Below are positions 29,799 through 37,849 of a stretch of DNA of 41,847 nucleotides, piece by piece. Positions within the stretch are counted from its first letter, which is position 1; each line of letters opens with the position of its first letter. The DNA is taken from contig NZ_BOOZ01000055.1 of assembly GCF_016863495.1 (NCBI RefSeq), positions 1 to 41,847 of the forward strand. The letters are read 5' to 3'. A program made the translations under genes and the position numbers. The notes beneath the pieces are model-generated. The model saw nothing but the letters and a program-made list of their open reading frames with translations. It made no database searches and was not told where the DNA came from. Source of the DNA: Micromonospora andamanensis (lineage in GTDB: Bacteria; Actinomycetota; Actinomycetes; Mycobacteriales; Micromonosporaceae).

Positions 29799-29815
29799 CC
29801 TATAGGTCTAATAGG
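29799..29815. promoter_or_regulatory. CCTA-N9-TAGG dyad, site 6
   Basis: Exact CCTA (29799-29802) and TAGG (29812-29815). It is 95 nt upstream of leader 3, farther from the promoter than the other sites, so it may serve an activator or a second promoter. Confidence 0.5.
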
Positions 29816-29874
29816 TATTTGGTCAACGGATCGGCGGCCCGGGGTGCGAAAGACGACATCCACCGGCGCTTCCG

Positions 29875-29903
29875 TTGACATCCCCGTCGCCGAGCAGTGA
29901 ACT
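29875..29903 (+). promoter_or_regulatory. Promoter of leader 3
   Basis: Perfect -35 TTGACA (29875-29880), 17-nt spacer, -10 TGAACT (29898-29903), then 6 nt to ATG 29910, giving a leaderless start. Confidence 0.6.
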
Positions 29904-29909
29904 CGACTC

Positions 29910-29987
29910 ATGTCCAGTGAGCTGCGGTTGACCTCCCGCGGCCACATCGACTTCGGTCGAGTGTGGTCCAGCTCCTGTCTGCGCTGA
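29910..29987 (+). CDS. Leader peptide 3 (25 residues)
   Basis: Short ORF whose tail reads SRGHIDFGRVWSSSCLR before the stop. It matches the H-[VI]-D-[LF]-x-R-V-x-S-x-x-C pattern of short leader peptides preceding sulfur-assimilation genes in actinomycetes, as I recall it, and parallels leader 2 (FVDFLRV...C). It starts 6 nt behind a -10 box with a consensus -35. It lies 147 nt before the dipeptide-type ABC operon. The single Cys codon and Ser run near the end suggest sensing of cysteine or serine charging; this is inference. Confidence 0.7.
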   Translation: MSSELRLTSRGHIDFGRVWSSSCLR

Positions 29988-30134
29988 CCGGCACCCACAC
30001 CCGCTGCGCCGCACCGGCCCACCGAGGTGGGGCTCACCGTCGAGCCGACCGCCCGCACCGCACCGTGACCCGCGCCACCGACGCGTGGGGCCTCGTCGTA
30101 CCCGCTTCCGCCTGCCTGGACAGGAGACTTCCGC
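29988..30134 (+). other. Leader RNA between leader 3 and the ABC operon
   Basis: Contains short stems (GGCTC 30031-30035 with GAGCC 30042-30046, and CCCAC/GTGGG just before it) and the box GGGCCTCGTCGTACC at 30088-30102, also found upstream of the 14088 gene. The Shine-Dalgarno AGGAGA is at 30122-30127. Confidence 0.4.
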
Positions 30135-31778
30135 ATGCCCGCGCCCCACCTTCGTACCCTGACCGCCGTCGCCCTCGTCGCTCTGCTCGCCGGGGTCACC
30201 GGCTGCTCGACGGACGCCGCCCCGGCTTCCGACGCCGCCAGCCAACCCCGCTCCGGCGGCACCCTCACCTGGGCCATCGAAACCGAGCCGATCACCCTCA
30301 ACCCGCATCTGTACGCCCAGGCCAAGGCCCGCCTGCTGGTCTGGAACACTTTCGAGTCGCTGCTCAGCTACGACCAACAGGGCAAGCTGGTGCCCTGGTT
30401 GGCCACCGGCTGGCAAACGACGCCGGACGGTCGCTCCTACACCGTCACCCTCCGGGACAAGGTCACGTTCTCCGACGGCACCCCGTTCGACGCCACGGCC
30501 GTCAAGGCCAACATCGACAAGCTCCGGGAACCCGGGTACGCGCCGGCCGTCGCCGCCGTGCAGCTACGCAACCTCGACACCGTCGAGGTGGTGGACGCGC
30601 GCACGGTACGGCTCACCCTCACCAACCCGGACGTGCTCATCCTCGACTTCCTCGCCTCTCCGCAGGGCGCGCAGGTGTCCCCGAAATCGCTGCGCGAGGC
30701 GAAGAACCTCAAGGCCGGCGGCGTCGACCTCGCCGGCACCGGCCCGTTCGTCCTGGACCGTTACGTGCCCGGCCAGGAACTGCACTACAAGCGCAACCCC
30801 GGCTACGACTGGGCGCCGCCCAGCGCCACCCACACCGGCCCCGCGTACCTGGACGGCATCACCTACCGGTTCCTCAAGGAGTCCGCCGTCCGGATCGGCG
30901 CCCTCACCTCCGGCCAGGTCCAGCTCATCGAAGGTGTGCCTGCCACCGACCAACAGCTGATCACGGCCAACCCGAGGCTGCGCCTGATCCGGCAGCTCAA
31001 CTCCGGATCTGCCTACTCGTACTACTTCAACACCTCCCGGACACCCTTCGACGACCTGCGGGTACGCCGGGCATTCCGGGAAGCCGTCGACGTCGACACC
31101 GTGCTCAAGGCGGTCTACCGCGACACCGCCGTCCGCGCCTGGAGCGTCATCAGCCCGTCCAGTCCGCTGTACGACAAGCGCCTCGACGGCAGCTACGGCG
31201 GCAACGCGACCACCGCCAACGCCCTGCTGGACCAGGCCGGCTGGACCCGGCGCGACGCGGACGGTTACCGGGTCAAGGACGGCAGGCGGCTGACGGTTCG
31301 GCTGGTACAGGCCGCCCCGTTCGTCAGAGACCGCCGCGACGTGCTGGCCCAGGCCATCCAGGCCGCTGTCAAGCAGAGCGCCGGCATCGACCTCAAGATA
31401 TCCCTCGTCGACCAGGGCACCGCCCAGGAGGCCTTCGACACCAACCAGTACGAGGTGTTCGACAACTCCCGCGCCGACACGGACGCGGGGGCCGCGCTGA
31501 ACCTACTCCTACACAGCCAGGGCGGCATCAACCGGACCAGGGTCAACGATCCCCGCATCGATCAGCTTCTCGACACCGGCCAGGCCACCGCCGACCCCGC
31601 CGGGCGCGCCTCGATCTACGCCGACCTGCAACAACGCGTCGTCGTCGACCAGGCCCTGCTGCTGCCCCTCTACGCGCCGGCCGACCAGATCGCCGCCAGC
31701 ACCACAGTCGGCGGCGTCCGGTTCGAACCCACCGCCGGCGTACCCGCAAGCGCCTACGACCTGTGGATCGGCAACTGA
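30135..31778 (+). CDS. Peptide-type ABC transporter lipoprotein (SBP family 5)
   Basis: A 547-residue DppA/OppA-like binding lipoprotein. Lipobox VTGC (Cys24), then GGTLTWAIETEPITLNPHLYAQA, WLATGWQTTPDGRSYTVTLRDKVTFSDGTPFDATAVKANID, LDFLASPQGAQVSPKSLREAKNL, GTGPFVLDRYVPGQELHYKRNPGYDW and DDLRVRRAFREAVD, all family 5 hallmarks. AGGAGA lies about 7 nt upstream. First structural gene behind leader 3. The operon also encodes four flavin monooxygenases, so the ligand may be an organosulfur compound, for example a sulfur-bearing peptide or conjugate; the ligand cannot be read from sequence. Confidence 0.93.
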   Translation: MPAPHLRTLTAVALVALLAGVTGCSTDAAPASDAASQPRSGGTLTWAIETEPITLNPHLYAQAKARLLVWNTFESLLSYDQQGKLVPWLATGWQTTPDGRSYTVTLRDKVTFSDGTPFDATAVKANIDKLREPGYAPAVAAVQLRNLDTVEVVDARTVRLTLTNPDVLILDFLASPQGAQVSPKSLREAKNLKAGGVDLAGTGPFVLDRYVPGQELHYKRNPGYDWAPPSATHTGPAYLDGITYRFLKESAVRIGALTSGQVQLIEGVPATDQQLITANPRLRLIRQLNSGSAYSYYFNTSRTPFDDLRVRRAFREAVDVDTVLKAVYRDTAVRAWSVISPSSPLYDKRLDGSYGGNATTANALLDQAGWTRRDADGYRVKDGRRLTVRLVQAAPFVRDRRDVLAQAIQAAVKQSAGIDLKISLVDQGTAQEAFDTNQYEVFDNSRADTDAGAALNLLLHSQGGINRTRVNDPRIDQLLDTGQATADPAGRASIYADLQQRVVVDQALLLPLYAPADQIAASTTVGGVRFEPTAGVPASAYDLWIGN

Positions 31779-31779
31779 C

Positions 31780-32715
31780 ATGCGCCAGCCCCGCCTGCGC
31801 GCCGTGACCCGTCGGCTCGGCACCGGACTCGTCGTCCTCTGGGCCGCGACCAGCGCCGCCTATCTGGCGCTGCTGGCCGCGCCCGGCGACACCGTTGACG
31901 CCATCGTCGGCGACGGCGCCGACACCCCGCAGATCCGGGCAGAGATCATCACCGAGTGGGCCCTGGACCGGCCGGCGGCCGTCCAGTACCTCGACTACCT
32001 GCGCCGCCTCGCCGAAGGCGACCTGGGCCGCTCCTACCTGCTGCAACGTCCCGTGGCGGAGGTGATCGGCGAGCAGCTCACCGCCACCCTCACCCTCGCG
32101 GTGACCGCTGCCGGGCTCGGCGTGCTGCTCGCCATCGCCCTCGCCACCGCGACCGCCGGCCATCGTCGGCCCTGGTTGCGGCGCGCCAGCTCCGGGCTCG
32201 AGCTGGTGCTGGTCTCCACCCCGACATTCCTCATCGGCATCGTGCTGCTCACCGTCTTCTCGTTCCGGCTGGGCCTCTTCCCGGTGGCCGGCGATCAGGG
32301 CGTCGCCGCCCTGGTGCTCCCCGCCGTCACCCTCGCCCTGCCCATCGCGGGCCTGCTCGCCCAGATCCTGCGTGACGCGCTCGACCGGGCGCTGGACGAA
32401 CCGTTCGTCCTGACCGCCCGCTCCCGGGGAACGCGGGAGAGCGCGGTGTTGCTGCGTCACGCCCTGCGCCACGCGCTGCTGCCGACGATCACACTCGCCG
32501 GCTGGCTGTTCGGGACCCTGCTCGGCGGGGCCGTCATCGTCGAGCAGGTCTTCGGCCGTCCCGGACTCGGCCAGGTCACCCTCGCCGCGGTGACCGGCAA
32601 GGACATGCCCGTCGTCCTTGCCGTGGTGACCCTCTCCGCCGCGGTCTACGTGGTGGTCAACACCGCCGCCGACCTCGCATACCTGCTCGTCGACCCGCGC
32701 CTACGAAGGAGCTGA
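31780..32715 (+). CDS. Dipeptide-type ABC permease, DppB-like
   Basis: A 311-residue permease with an N-terminal membrane anchor, then YLDYLRRLAEGDLGRSYLLQRPVAEVIGEQLTATLTLAVT and the C-terminal loop ARSRGTRESAVLLRHALRHALLPTITLAGW, standard for DppB/OppB. About six membrane segments. It starts 1 nt after the binding-protein stop. It pairs with the DppC-like subunit directly downstream. Confidence 0.92.
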   Translation: MRQPRLRAVTRRLGTGLVVLWAATSAAYLALLAAPGDTVDAIVGDGADTPQIRAEIITEWALDRPAAVQYLDYLRRLAEGDLGRSYLLQRPVAEVIGEQLTATLTLAVTAAGLGVLLAIALATATAGHRRPWLRRASSGLELVLVSTPTFLIGIVLLTVFSFRLGLFPVAGDQGVAALVLPAVTLALPIAGLLAQILRDALDRALDEPFVLTARSRGTRESAVLLRHALRHALLPTITLAGWLFGTLLGGAVIVEQVFGRPGLGQVTLAAVTGKDMPVVLAVVTLSAAVYVVVNTAADLAYLLVDPRLRRS

Positions 32716-32717
32716 CG

Positions 32718-33608
32718 ATGACCGTGACGCTGGCCGGCGTGCCCGCCGAGTCCACCACAGCCCTGGACGGTGAATCTCTCCATCCGGTCGTGCGTCGGCG
32801 GCGGCCGCGCCCAGGCCCGCTGGTCGCCGGTGGGTTTCTGCTTCTGCTGCTCGTGGCCGTGGTCCGCCCGAGCCTGCTCGCCCCCGGCGACCCCCTCGCC
32901 GCCGATCCGCTCACGGTGCTCGCCCCACCCGGTGCGGCGCACTGGCTCGGCACCGACCACCTCGGCCGCGACGTGTGGACCCGGGTGGTGCACGGCGCCG
33001 GGCACTCGCTCACCATCGGCGTCGCCGCCACCGCCATGGCGGTCACCGCAGGAGTGCTGCTCGGCCTGCTCGCCGGACTCGCGCACCGGATCGCCGACGA
33101 AGGACTCAGCCGCTCCTTCGACGCGTTGTCCGCGTTCCCGATGCTGCTGCTGGCGTTGCTGCTCATCGCCGTCGTCGGTCCGGGCACCACAAGCCTCATC
33201 GTCGCCATCGGCATCGCGACCCTGCCCCACCACGCTCGGGTGGTCCGGGCGCAGACGCTGCTCGTGCGCCGCGCCGGATATGTCGAGCAGGCCGTGACCT
33301 TCGGCCTGTCCCCGACCCGGCTCGTCGCCCGCCATGTCCTACCCAACGTCCTCGGCCCGATCCCGGTGCTGGCCGTGATCGGACTCGGCGAGGCGGTTCT
33401 CGCCGCCTCCGGTCTGAGCTTTCTCGGCATGGGTCCGCAACCACCCTCTCCCGAGTGGGGCGCGATGCTCTCCGAGGGCCGTAACTACCTACAGGTGGGC
33501 TGGTGGATCACCATCCCACCGGGTGTCGCGATCACCCTCACCGTGGTGGCGCTGACAGTCCTCGGTCGGCATTGGCAGGCCCGGTTCGACGGACGGCAGA
33601 GCCGATGA
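32718..33608 (+). CDS. Dipeptide-type ABC permease, DppC-like
   Basis: A 296-residue permease: first membrane helix near residues 35-52, then HWLGTDHLGRDVWTRVVHGAGHSLTIGVAAT, typical of DppC, the EAA-type loop EQAVTFGLSPTRLVARHVLPNVLGPIPV and GLSFLGMGPQPPSPEWGAMLSEGRNYL. Starts 2 nt after the DppB-like gene; its stop overlaps the ATPase start (ATGA). Confidence 0.92.
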   Translation: MTVTLAGVPAESTTALDGESLHPVVRRRRPRPGPLVAGGFLLLLLVAVVRPSLLAPGDPLAADPLTVLAPPGAAHWLGTDHLGRDVWTRVVHGAGHSLTIGVAATAMAVTAGVLLGLLAGLAHRIADEGLSRSFDALSAFPMLLLALLLIAVVGPGTTSLIVAIGIATLPHHARVVRAQTLLVRRAGYVEQAVTFGLSPTRLVARHVLPNVLGPIPVLAVIGLGEAVLAASGLSFLGMGPQPPSPEWGAMLSEGRNYLQVGWWITIPPGVAITLTVVALTVLGRHWQARFDGRQSR

Positions 33609-35254
33609 GCCAACTGGTCGCCGTCAAGAACCTGCACGTCACCTTCGCCACGAAGGGCGGCGAGGTGCGGGCCGTACGGGGTGTGGACCTCACTGTCGAA
33701 CGTGGTGAATTCGTCGCGATCGTCGGTGAGTCCGGCTCGGGCAAGAGCGTCACCGTCCGTACCCTCGTGGGGCTCCCCGGCCCAGGCGCCCGCGTCAAGG
33801 CCACCCGCCTCGAACTGGCCGGCCAGGACGTACGAGGTCACCGCCCCCGCGACTGGCGGCGCATCAGGGGCCGTCTCGCCGGCCTCGTACTCCAGGACGC
33901 GTTGGTTTCCCTGGACCCGCTGCGCACGGTGGGCGCGGAGATCGCCGAGGTGCTCGCCACCCATGACATCGTCAACCGTTGGGAACGGGCCGGCCGCACC
34001 ATCCACCTGCTGGACCAGGTCCATGTGCCGGAACCGGAACGTCGGTCCCGCCAGTACCCCCACCAGCTCTCCGGCGGCCTGCGCCAGCGCGCCCTGATCG
34101 CCTCGGCCATCGCCGGGGAACCGGCCCTGCTGATCGCCGACGAGCCCACCACCGCTCTGGACGTCACCGTGCAGGCACAGATCCTGAGCCTGCTCGCCGA
34201 ACGCCGGGCCGCTGGGCAGAGCCTCCTGCTGGTCAGCCACGACCTTGCCGTCGTCGGCCAGATCGCCGACCGGATCCTGGTCATGCGCGACGGTCAGGTC
34301 GTCGAACAGGGACCGGCTGACCGGCTGCTGCGCGCCCCGAACCACCCGTACACCCGGCAGCTCCTCGACGCGGTGCCGTCGGCCTCCTCACGCGGACGCC
34401 GGCTGAGCACACCCGCCCGTCGCGGTCCCGGCCGCACCGTTGTGGTGCGGGTCCAAGCGACACTGCCGGCCCGCCAACCGGTCCGAGCCGGAGACCCGGT
34501 GCTCAGCGTGGCCGGCCTGACCAAGCGGTACGGGGAACACACAGTCGTCCGGAACGTCTCGTTCACCATCGCCCGCGGCGAGACGCTCGGCCTGGTGGGG
34601 GAGTCCGGCTCCGGCAAGAGCACCCTCGCCCGGATCGTCGCCGGTCTCCTGCCCCCCGACGCCGGCGACGTCACATTCGAACGCACCCCATGGTCCGCCG
34701 CGGTGGAACGACGCCGCCGTCCACTACGACGCCGGCTCCAGGTGATCTCGCAGGATCCGATGAGCTCCTTCGACCCCCGCTACACCGTCGGGCAGCTGAT
34801 CGCCGAGAACCTGGACCCTGGACTCACCCGCGCCGCACGCGTCGACGACGTTACGGCACTGCTGCGCCGCGTCGGCCTCGAACCGCACCTGCGCGACCGG
34901 CACCCCCGGTCGCTCTCCGGCGGCCAGCGCCAACGCGTCGCCATCGCCCGCGCTGTCGCCCCCCGACCCACCTTGATCGTCTGCGACGAACCGGTCTCCG
35001 CCCTCGACGTCTCCGTCCAGGCGCAGGTCCTCGACCTGCTGGCTGACCTGCGCGCCGCCGACGGCACCGCGCTGCTGTTCATCTCCCACGACCTGGGCGT
35101 CGTGCACCACCTCGCCGACCGGGTCCTCGTCATGAAGGACGGCGAGATTGTCGAAGACGGCCCGGTCGGAGACGTCTTCACCTACCCGCGCCACGACTAC
35201 ACCCGATCGCTGCTCGACGCGCTGCCAGACCTCGTCACCGACGGCCGACCGTAG
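33605..35254 (+). CDS. Fused dipeptide-type ABC ATPase (DppD-DppF)
   Basis: A 549-residue protein with two complete ATPase domains, i.e. the usual DppD and DppF subunits in one chain. Domain 1 (about residues 1-260): Walker A GESGSGKS, signature LSGGLRQRALIASAI, Walker B LLIADEPTTALD, tail VVEQGPADRLLRAPNHPYTRQLLDAVP. Domain 2 (about 295-545): GESGSGKS, LSGGQRQRVAIARAV, LIVCDEPVSALD, EIVEDGPVGDVFTYPRHDYTRSLLDALP. The ATGA overlap with the DppC-like gene fixes the start. Such fusions are known. Its C-terminal tail is the type seen in the gene remnant at 6396-6527. Confidence 0.94.
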   Translation: MSQLVAVKNLHVTFATKGGEVRAVRGVDLTVERGEFVAIVGESGSGKSVTVRTLVGLPGPGARVKATRLELAGQDVRGHRPRDWRRIRGRLAGLVLQDALVSLDPLRTVGAEIAEVLATHDIVNRWERAGRTIHLLDQVHVPEPERRSRQYPHQLSGGLRQRALIASAIAGEPALLIADEPTTALDVTVQAQILSLLAERRAAGQSLLLVSHDLAVVGQIADRILVMRDGQVVEQGPADRLLRAPNHPYTRQLLDAVPSASSRGRRLSTPARRGPGRTVVVRVQATLPARQPVRAGDPVLSVAGLTKRYGEHTVVRNVSFTIARGETLGLVGESGSGKSTLARIVAGLLPPDAGDVTFERTPWSAAVERRRRPLRRRLQVISQDPMSSFDPRYTVGQLIAENLDPGLTRAARVDDVTALLRRVGLEPHLRDRHPRSLSGGQRQRVAIARAVAPRPTLIVCDEPVSALDVSVQAQVLDLLADLRAADGTALLFISHDLGVVHHLADRVLVMKDGEIVEDGPVGDVFTYPRHDYTRSLLDALPDLVTDGRP

Positions 35255-35266
35255 GAGGAAGCACCG

Positions 35267-36475
35267 ATGTCCGACTCCACTCTCCACCTGGCCGTGGCCC
35301 TCGACGGCCTCGGCTGGCACCCGGCTGCCTGGCGTATCTCACCCGCCGACCCCACCGCGCCGCTGTCCCCCCGTTGGTGGGCCACCCTGGCCGGCGAAGC
35401 CGAACGCGCTGCGCTCGACATGGTCACCCTCGAAGACAGCCTCGACCTGCAATCAGGCGCGGCCGACGGACCAGACGGGCACACCGACCAGGTACGCGGA
35501 CGGTTGGACGCACTGCTCGTCGCCGCCCGGATCGCCCCCCTGACCCGGCACATCGGACTGCTACCGACCACAAGCGTCACGCACACCGAACCGTTCCACG
35601 TCTCCACCGCGGTGGCCACCCTCGACCATGTCAGCGGCGGGAGGGCCGGCTGGCGACCTCGCGTCTCCGCGCGCCGATCCGAGGCGCGCCACTTCGGCCG
35701 CCGCGACCTGCCCATCCTGGATCCGACCAGGCTCGACGACCCGGAGACGGTACGTCTCATCGGCGACCTGTTCGCCGAAGCGGGCGACGCCGTAGAGGTC
35801 GTCCGGCGGCTCTGGGACAGCTGGCAGGACGATGCCGAGATTCGGGATGTCGCCACCGGTCGCTTCGTCGACCGGGATCGGCTGCACTACATCAACTTCA
35901 CCGGCAGGTGGTTCTCCGTGAAGGGGCCGTCCATCGTGCCCCGCCCACCACAGGGCCAGCCGGTGGTGGCCGCCCTCGCCCATTCATCGGTGCCGTACGC
36001 CTTCGCCGCCCGGCACGCCGACGTCGTCTTCGTCACCCCCGCCGACGCCGGCCACGCCGCCGCCATCGTTGCCGAGATCCGGGCCGCCGAGGAGGTCGTC
36101 GGCCGCACCGGGCCGCCGCTGCGCATCCTCGCCGACCTGCTGGTCCTGCTCGACGAGACACCAGCCCTGGCGCGCGGGCGTCGGGCCCGCCTCAACAACC
36201 TGGCCAGCACTGACCTGCACTCCGACGCGACCACGTTCACCGGCACCCCCGGACAGCTCGCCGACCTCATCCAGGAGTGGCAGCGCAGCGGCCTGGCCGG
36301 GTTCCGGCTGCGTCCCGCCGTGCTCCCCGACGATCTCACGGCGATCACCCGGGCGCTGGTCCCGGCCCTGCGCGACCGGAACCTGTTTCGCGCCGGCTAC
36401 CCGGGTGGGACGCTGCGCGACCTGCTCGGCCTGCCCCGCCCGGCCAACCGGTACGCCGCCGAGTCAACCGCCTGA
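35267..36475 (+). CDS. Luciferase-like flavin monooxygenase
   Basis: A 402-residue luciferase-like TIM-barrel oxygenase distantly related to the NtaA/DszA group. Motifs: LAVALDGLGWHPAAWR, RHIGLLPTTSVTHTEPFHVSTAVATLDHVSGGRAGWRPRVS, DAVEVVRRLWDSWQDDAEI and FSVKGPSIVPRPPQGQPVVAALAHS. Sequence conservation is weaker than in its neighbours (WRPRVS replaces WNVVT). AGGAGG lies about 7 nt before ATG 35267, 12 nt after the ATPase. First of four oxygenases in the peptide-transporter operon. Confidence 0.88.
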   Translation: MSDSTLHLAVALDGLGWHPAAWRISPADPTAPLSPRWWATLAGEAERAALDMVTLEDSLDLQSGAADGPDGHTDQVRGRLDALLVAARIAPLTRHIGLLPTTSVTHTEPFHVSTAVATLDHVSGGRAGWRPRVSARRSEARHFGRRDLPILDPTRLDDPETVRLIGDLFAEAGDAVEVVRRLWDSWQDDAEIRDVATGRFVDRDRLHYINFTGRWFSVKGPSIVPRPPQGQPVVAALAHSSVPYAFAARHADVVFVTPADAGHAAAIVAEIRAAEEVVGRTGPPLRILADLLVLLDETPALARGRRARLNNLASTDLHSDATTFTGTPGQLADLIQEWQRSGLAGFRLRPAVLPDDLTAITRALVPALRDRNLFRAGYPGGTLRDLLGLPRPANRYAAESTA

Positions 36476-36490
36476 TTACTGGAGTTCGCC

Positions 36491-37849
36491 GTGCCCAAAC
36501 AGATCATCCTCGCCGCCCACTTTCCCGGCGTGAACAACACGACTGTGTGGAGCGATCCCGACTCCGGCAGCCAGATCGACTTCGCCTCCTTCGTCCACCT
36601 TGCCCGTACCGCCGAGCGCGGTCTGTTCGACTTCTTCTTCCTCGCCGAAGGACTGAGGCTGCGCGAGCAGCGTGGCCGCATCCACGACCTGGACGTGGTG
36701 GGCCGTCCTGACACGCTGACCGTGCTGGCCGCCCTGGCCGCCGTCACCACACACCTCGGCCTCGCCGGCACCCTCAATGCGACCTTCCGGGAGCCGTACG
36801 AGTTGGCCCGCCAACTCGCCACCCTGGATCACCTTTCCGGCGGGCGGGCCGCCTGGAACGTGGTCACCACCTCCGACGCCTTCACCGGGGAGAACTTCCG
36901 CCGTGGTGGCTTCCTGGACCGATCCCTGCGCTACGAGCGTGCGGCGGAGTTTGTCAGCGCCACCCGCCAGCTGTGGGAGTCCTGGCCGGCCGATGCCGTG
37001 GTCGGTGATCGCGCCAGTGGTCGTTACCTCAGCGCGGCCGACCCGGGGACCTTCGGTCACCACGGCGACCAGTTCGACATCGCGGGCCATTTCACGGTGC
37101 CGAGAAGCCCGCAGCTACACCCGGTGATCCTGCAGGCGGGCGACTCGCCCGACGGGCGGGAGTTCGCCGCCGCCAGCGCCGACGCGATCTTCTCCCGCCA
37201 CGGTACGCTGGAGGCCGGGCAGGAGTTCTACCGCGACGTCAAGTCCCGGCTGGACCGCCACGGCCGCCAACCGGATGACCTGAAGATCATTCCCGGGGTG
37301 ACTGTCGTCCTCGGCGACACCGACGCCGAAGCCCAGGAGAAGGCCCACCACATCCGCCGTCAACAGTTCAGCCCGCAGACGGCCCTGCTGCTGCTTGAGC
37401 AACTGTGGAACCGCGACCTGTCCGGACACGACCCGGACGGGCCGTTGCCGACAATCGATCCGGACGTCTCCGGCGAAGCGATCAGTCGTGGCCGCGCTGG
37501 GATGCACGCCGACCCGGTCGCCACCGCGCGCCAGTGGCGTACCCTCGCCGAGGAGAAGGGCCTCGGCATCCGTGATCTGATCATCGAGGTCGCTGGCCGG
37601 CAGTCCTTCGTCGGCACCCCGCAGCAGGTCGCCGAGCGCATGAACCACTTCGTGCAGTCCGATGCGGCAGACGGGTTCATCCTGGTGCCCCACCTGACCC
37701 CGGGCGGTCTTGACGAGTTCGTCGACCAGGTAGTGCCGCTGCTGCAGGAAAAGCGTGTCTTCCGCACCCGCTACACCGGCACCACCCTGCGCGAGCACCT
37801 CGGTCTGGGTGCTGCTCGTCCGGTCTCACCCACTGTGGCGTCGGCATGA
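36491..37849 (+). CDS. NtaA/SnaA/DszA-type FMNH2-dependent monooxygenase
   Basis: A 452-residue enzyme: IILAAHFPGVNNTTVWSDPDSGSQIDF, ERGLFDFFFLAEGLRL, ELARQLATLDHLSGGRAAWNVVTTSDAFTGENFRRGG, FDIAGHFTVPRSPQLHPVILQAGDSPDGREFAA and FVGTPQQVAERMNHFVQSDAADGFILVP. GTG 36491 has GGAG 7 nt upstream. The stop overlaps the next start (ATGA). Closely resembles the family of CmoJ/YtnJ and DszA, which oxidise S-substituted cysteines or sulfones with reduced FMN. Confidence 0.93.
   Translation: MPKQIILAAHFPGVNNTTVWSDPDSGSQIDFASFVHLARTAERGLFDFFFLAEGLRLREQRGRIHDLDVVGRPDTLTVLAALAAVTTHLGLAGTLNATFREPYELARQLATLDHLSGGRAAWNVVTTSDAFTGENFRRGGFLDRSLRYERAAEFVSATRQLWESWPADAVVGDRASGRYLSAADPGTFGHHGDQFDIAGHFTVPRSPQLHPVILQAGDSPDGREFAAASADAIFSRHGTLEAGQEFYRDVKSRLDRHGRQPDDLKIIPGVTVVLGDTDAEAQEKAHHIRRQQFSPQTALLLLEQLWNRDLSGHDPDGPLPTIDPDVSGEAISRGRAGMHADPVATARQWRTLAEEKGLGIRDLIIEVAGRQSFVGTPQQVAERMNHFVQSDAADGFILVPHLTPGGLDEFVDQVVPLLQEKRVFRTRYTGTTLREHLGLGAARPVSPTVASA

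Noticed and set aside
29963..31807. A 614-codon plus-strand frame over the peptide-binding protein
   Set aside because: Composed almost only of Arg, Pro, His and Gly; out of frame with the obvious family 5 binding protein.
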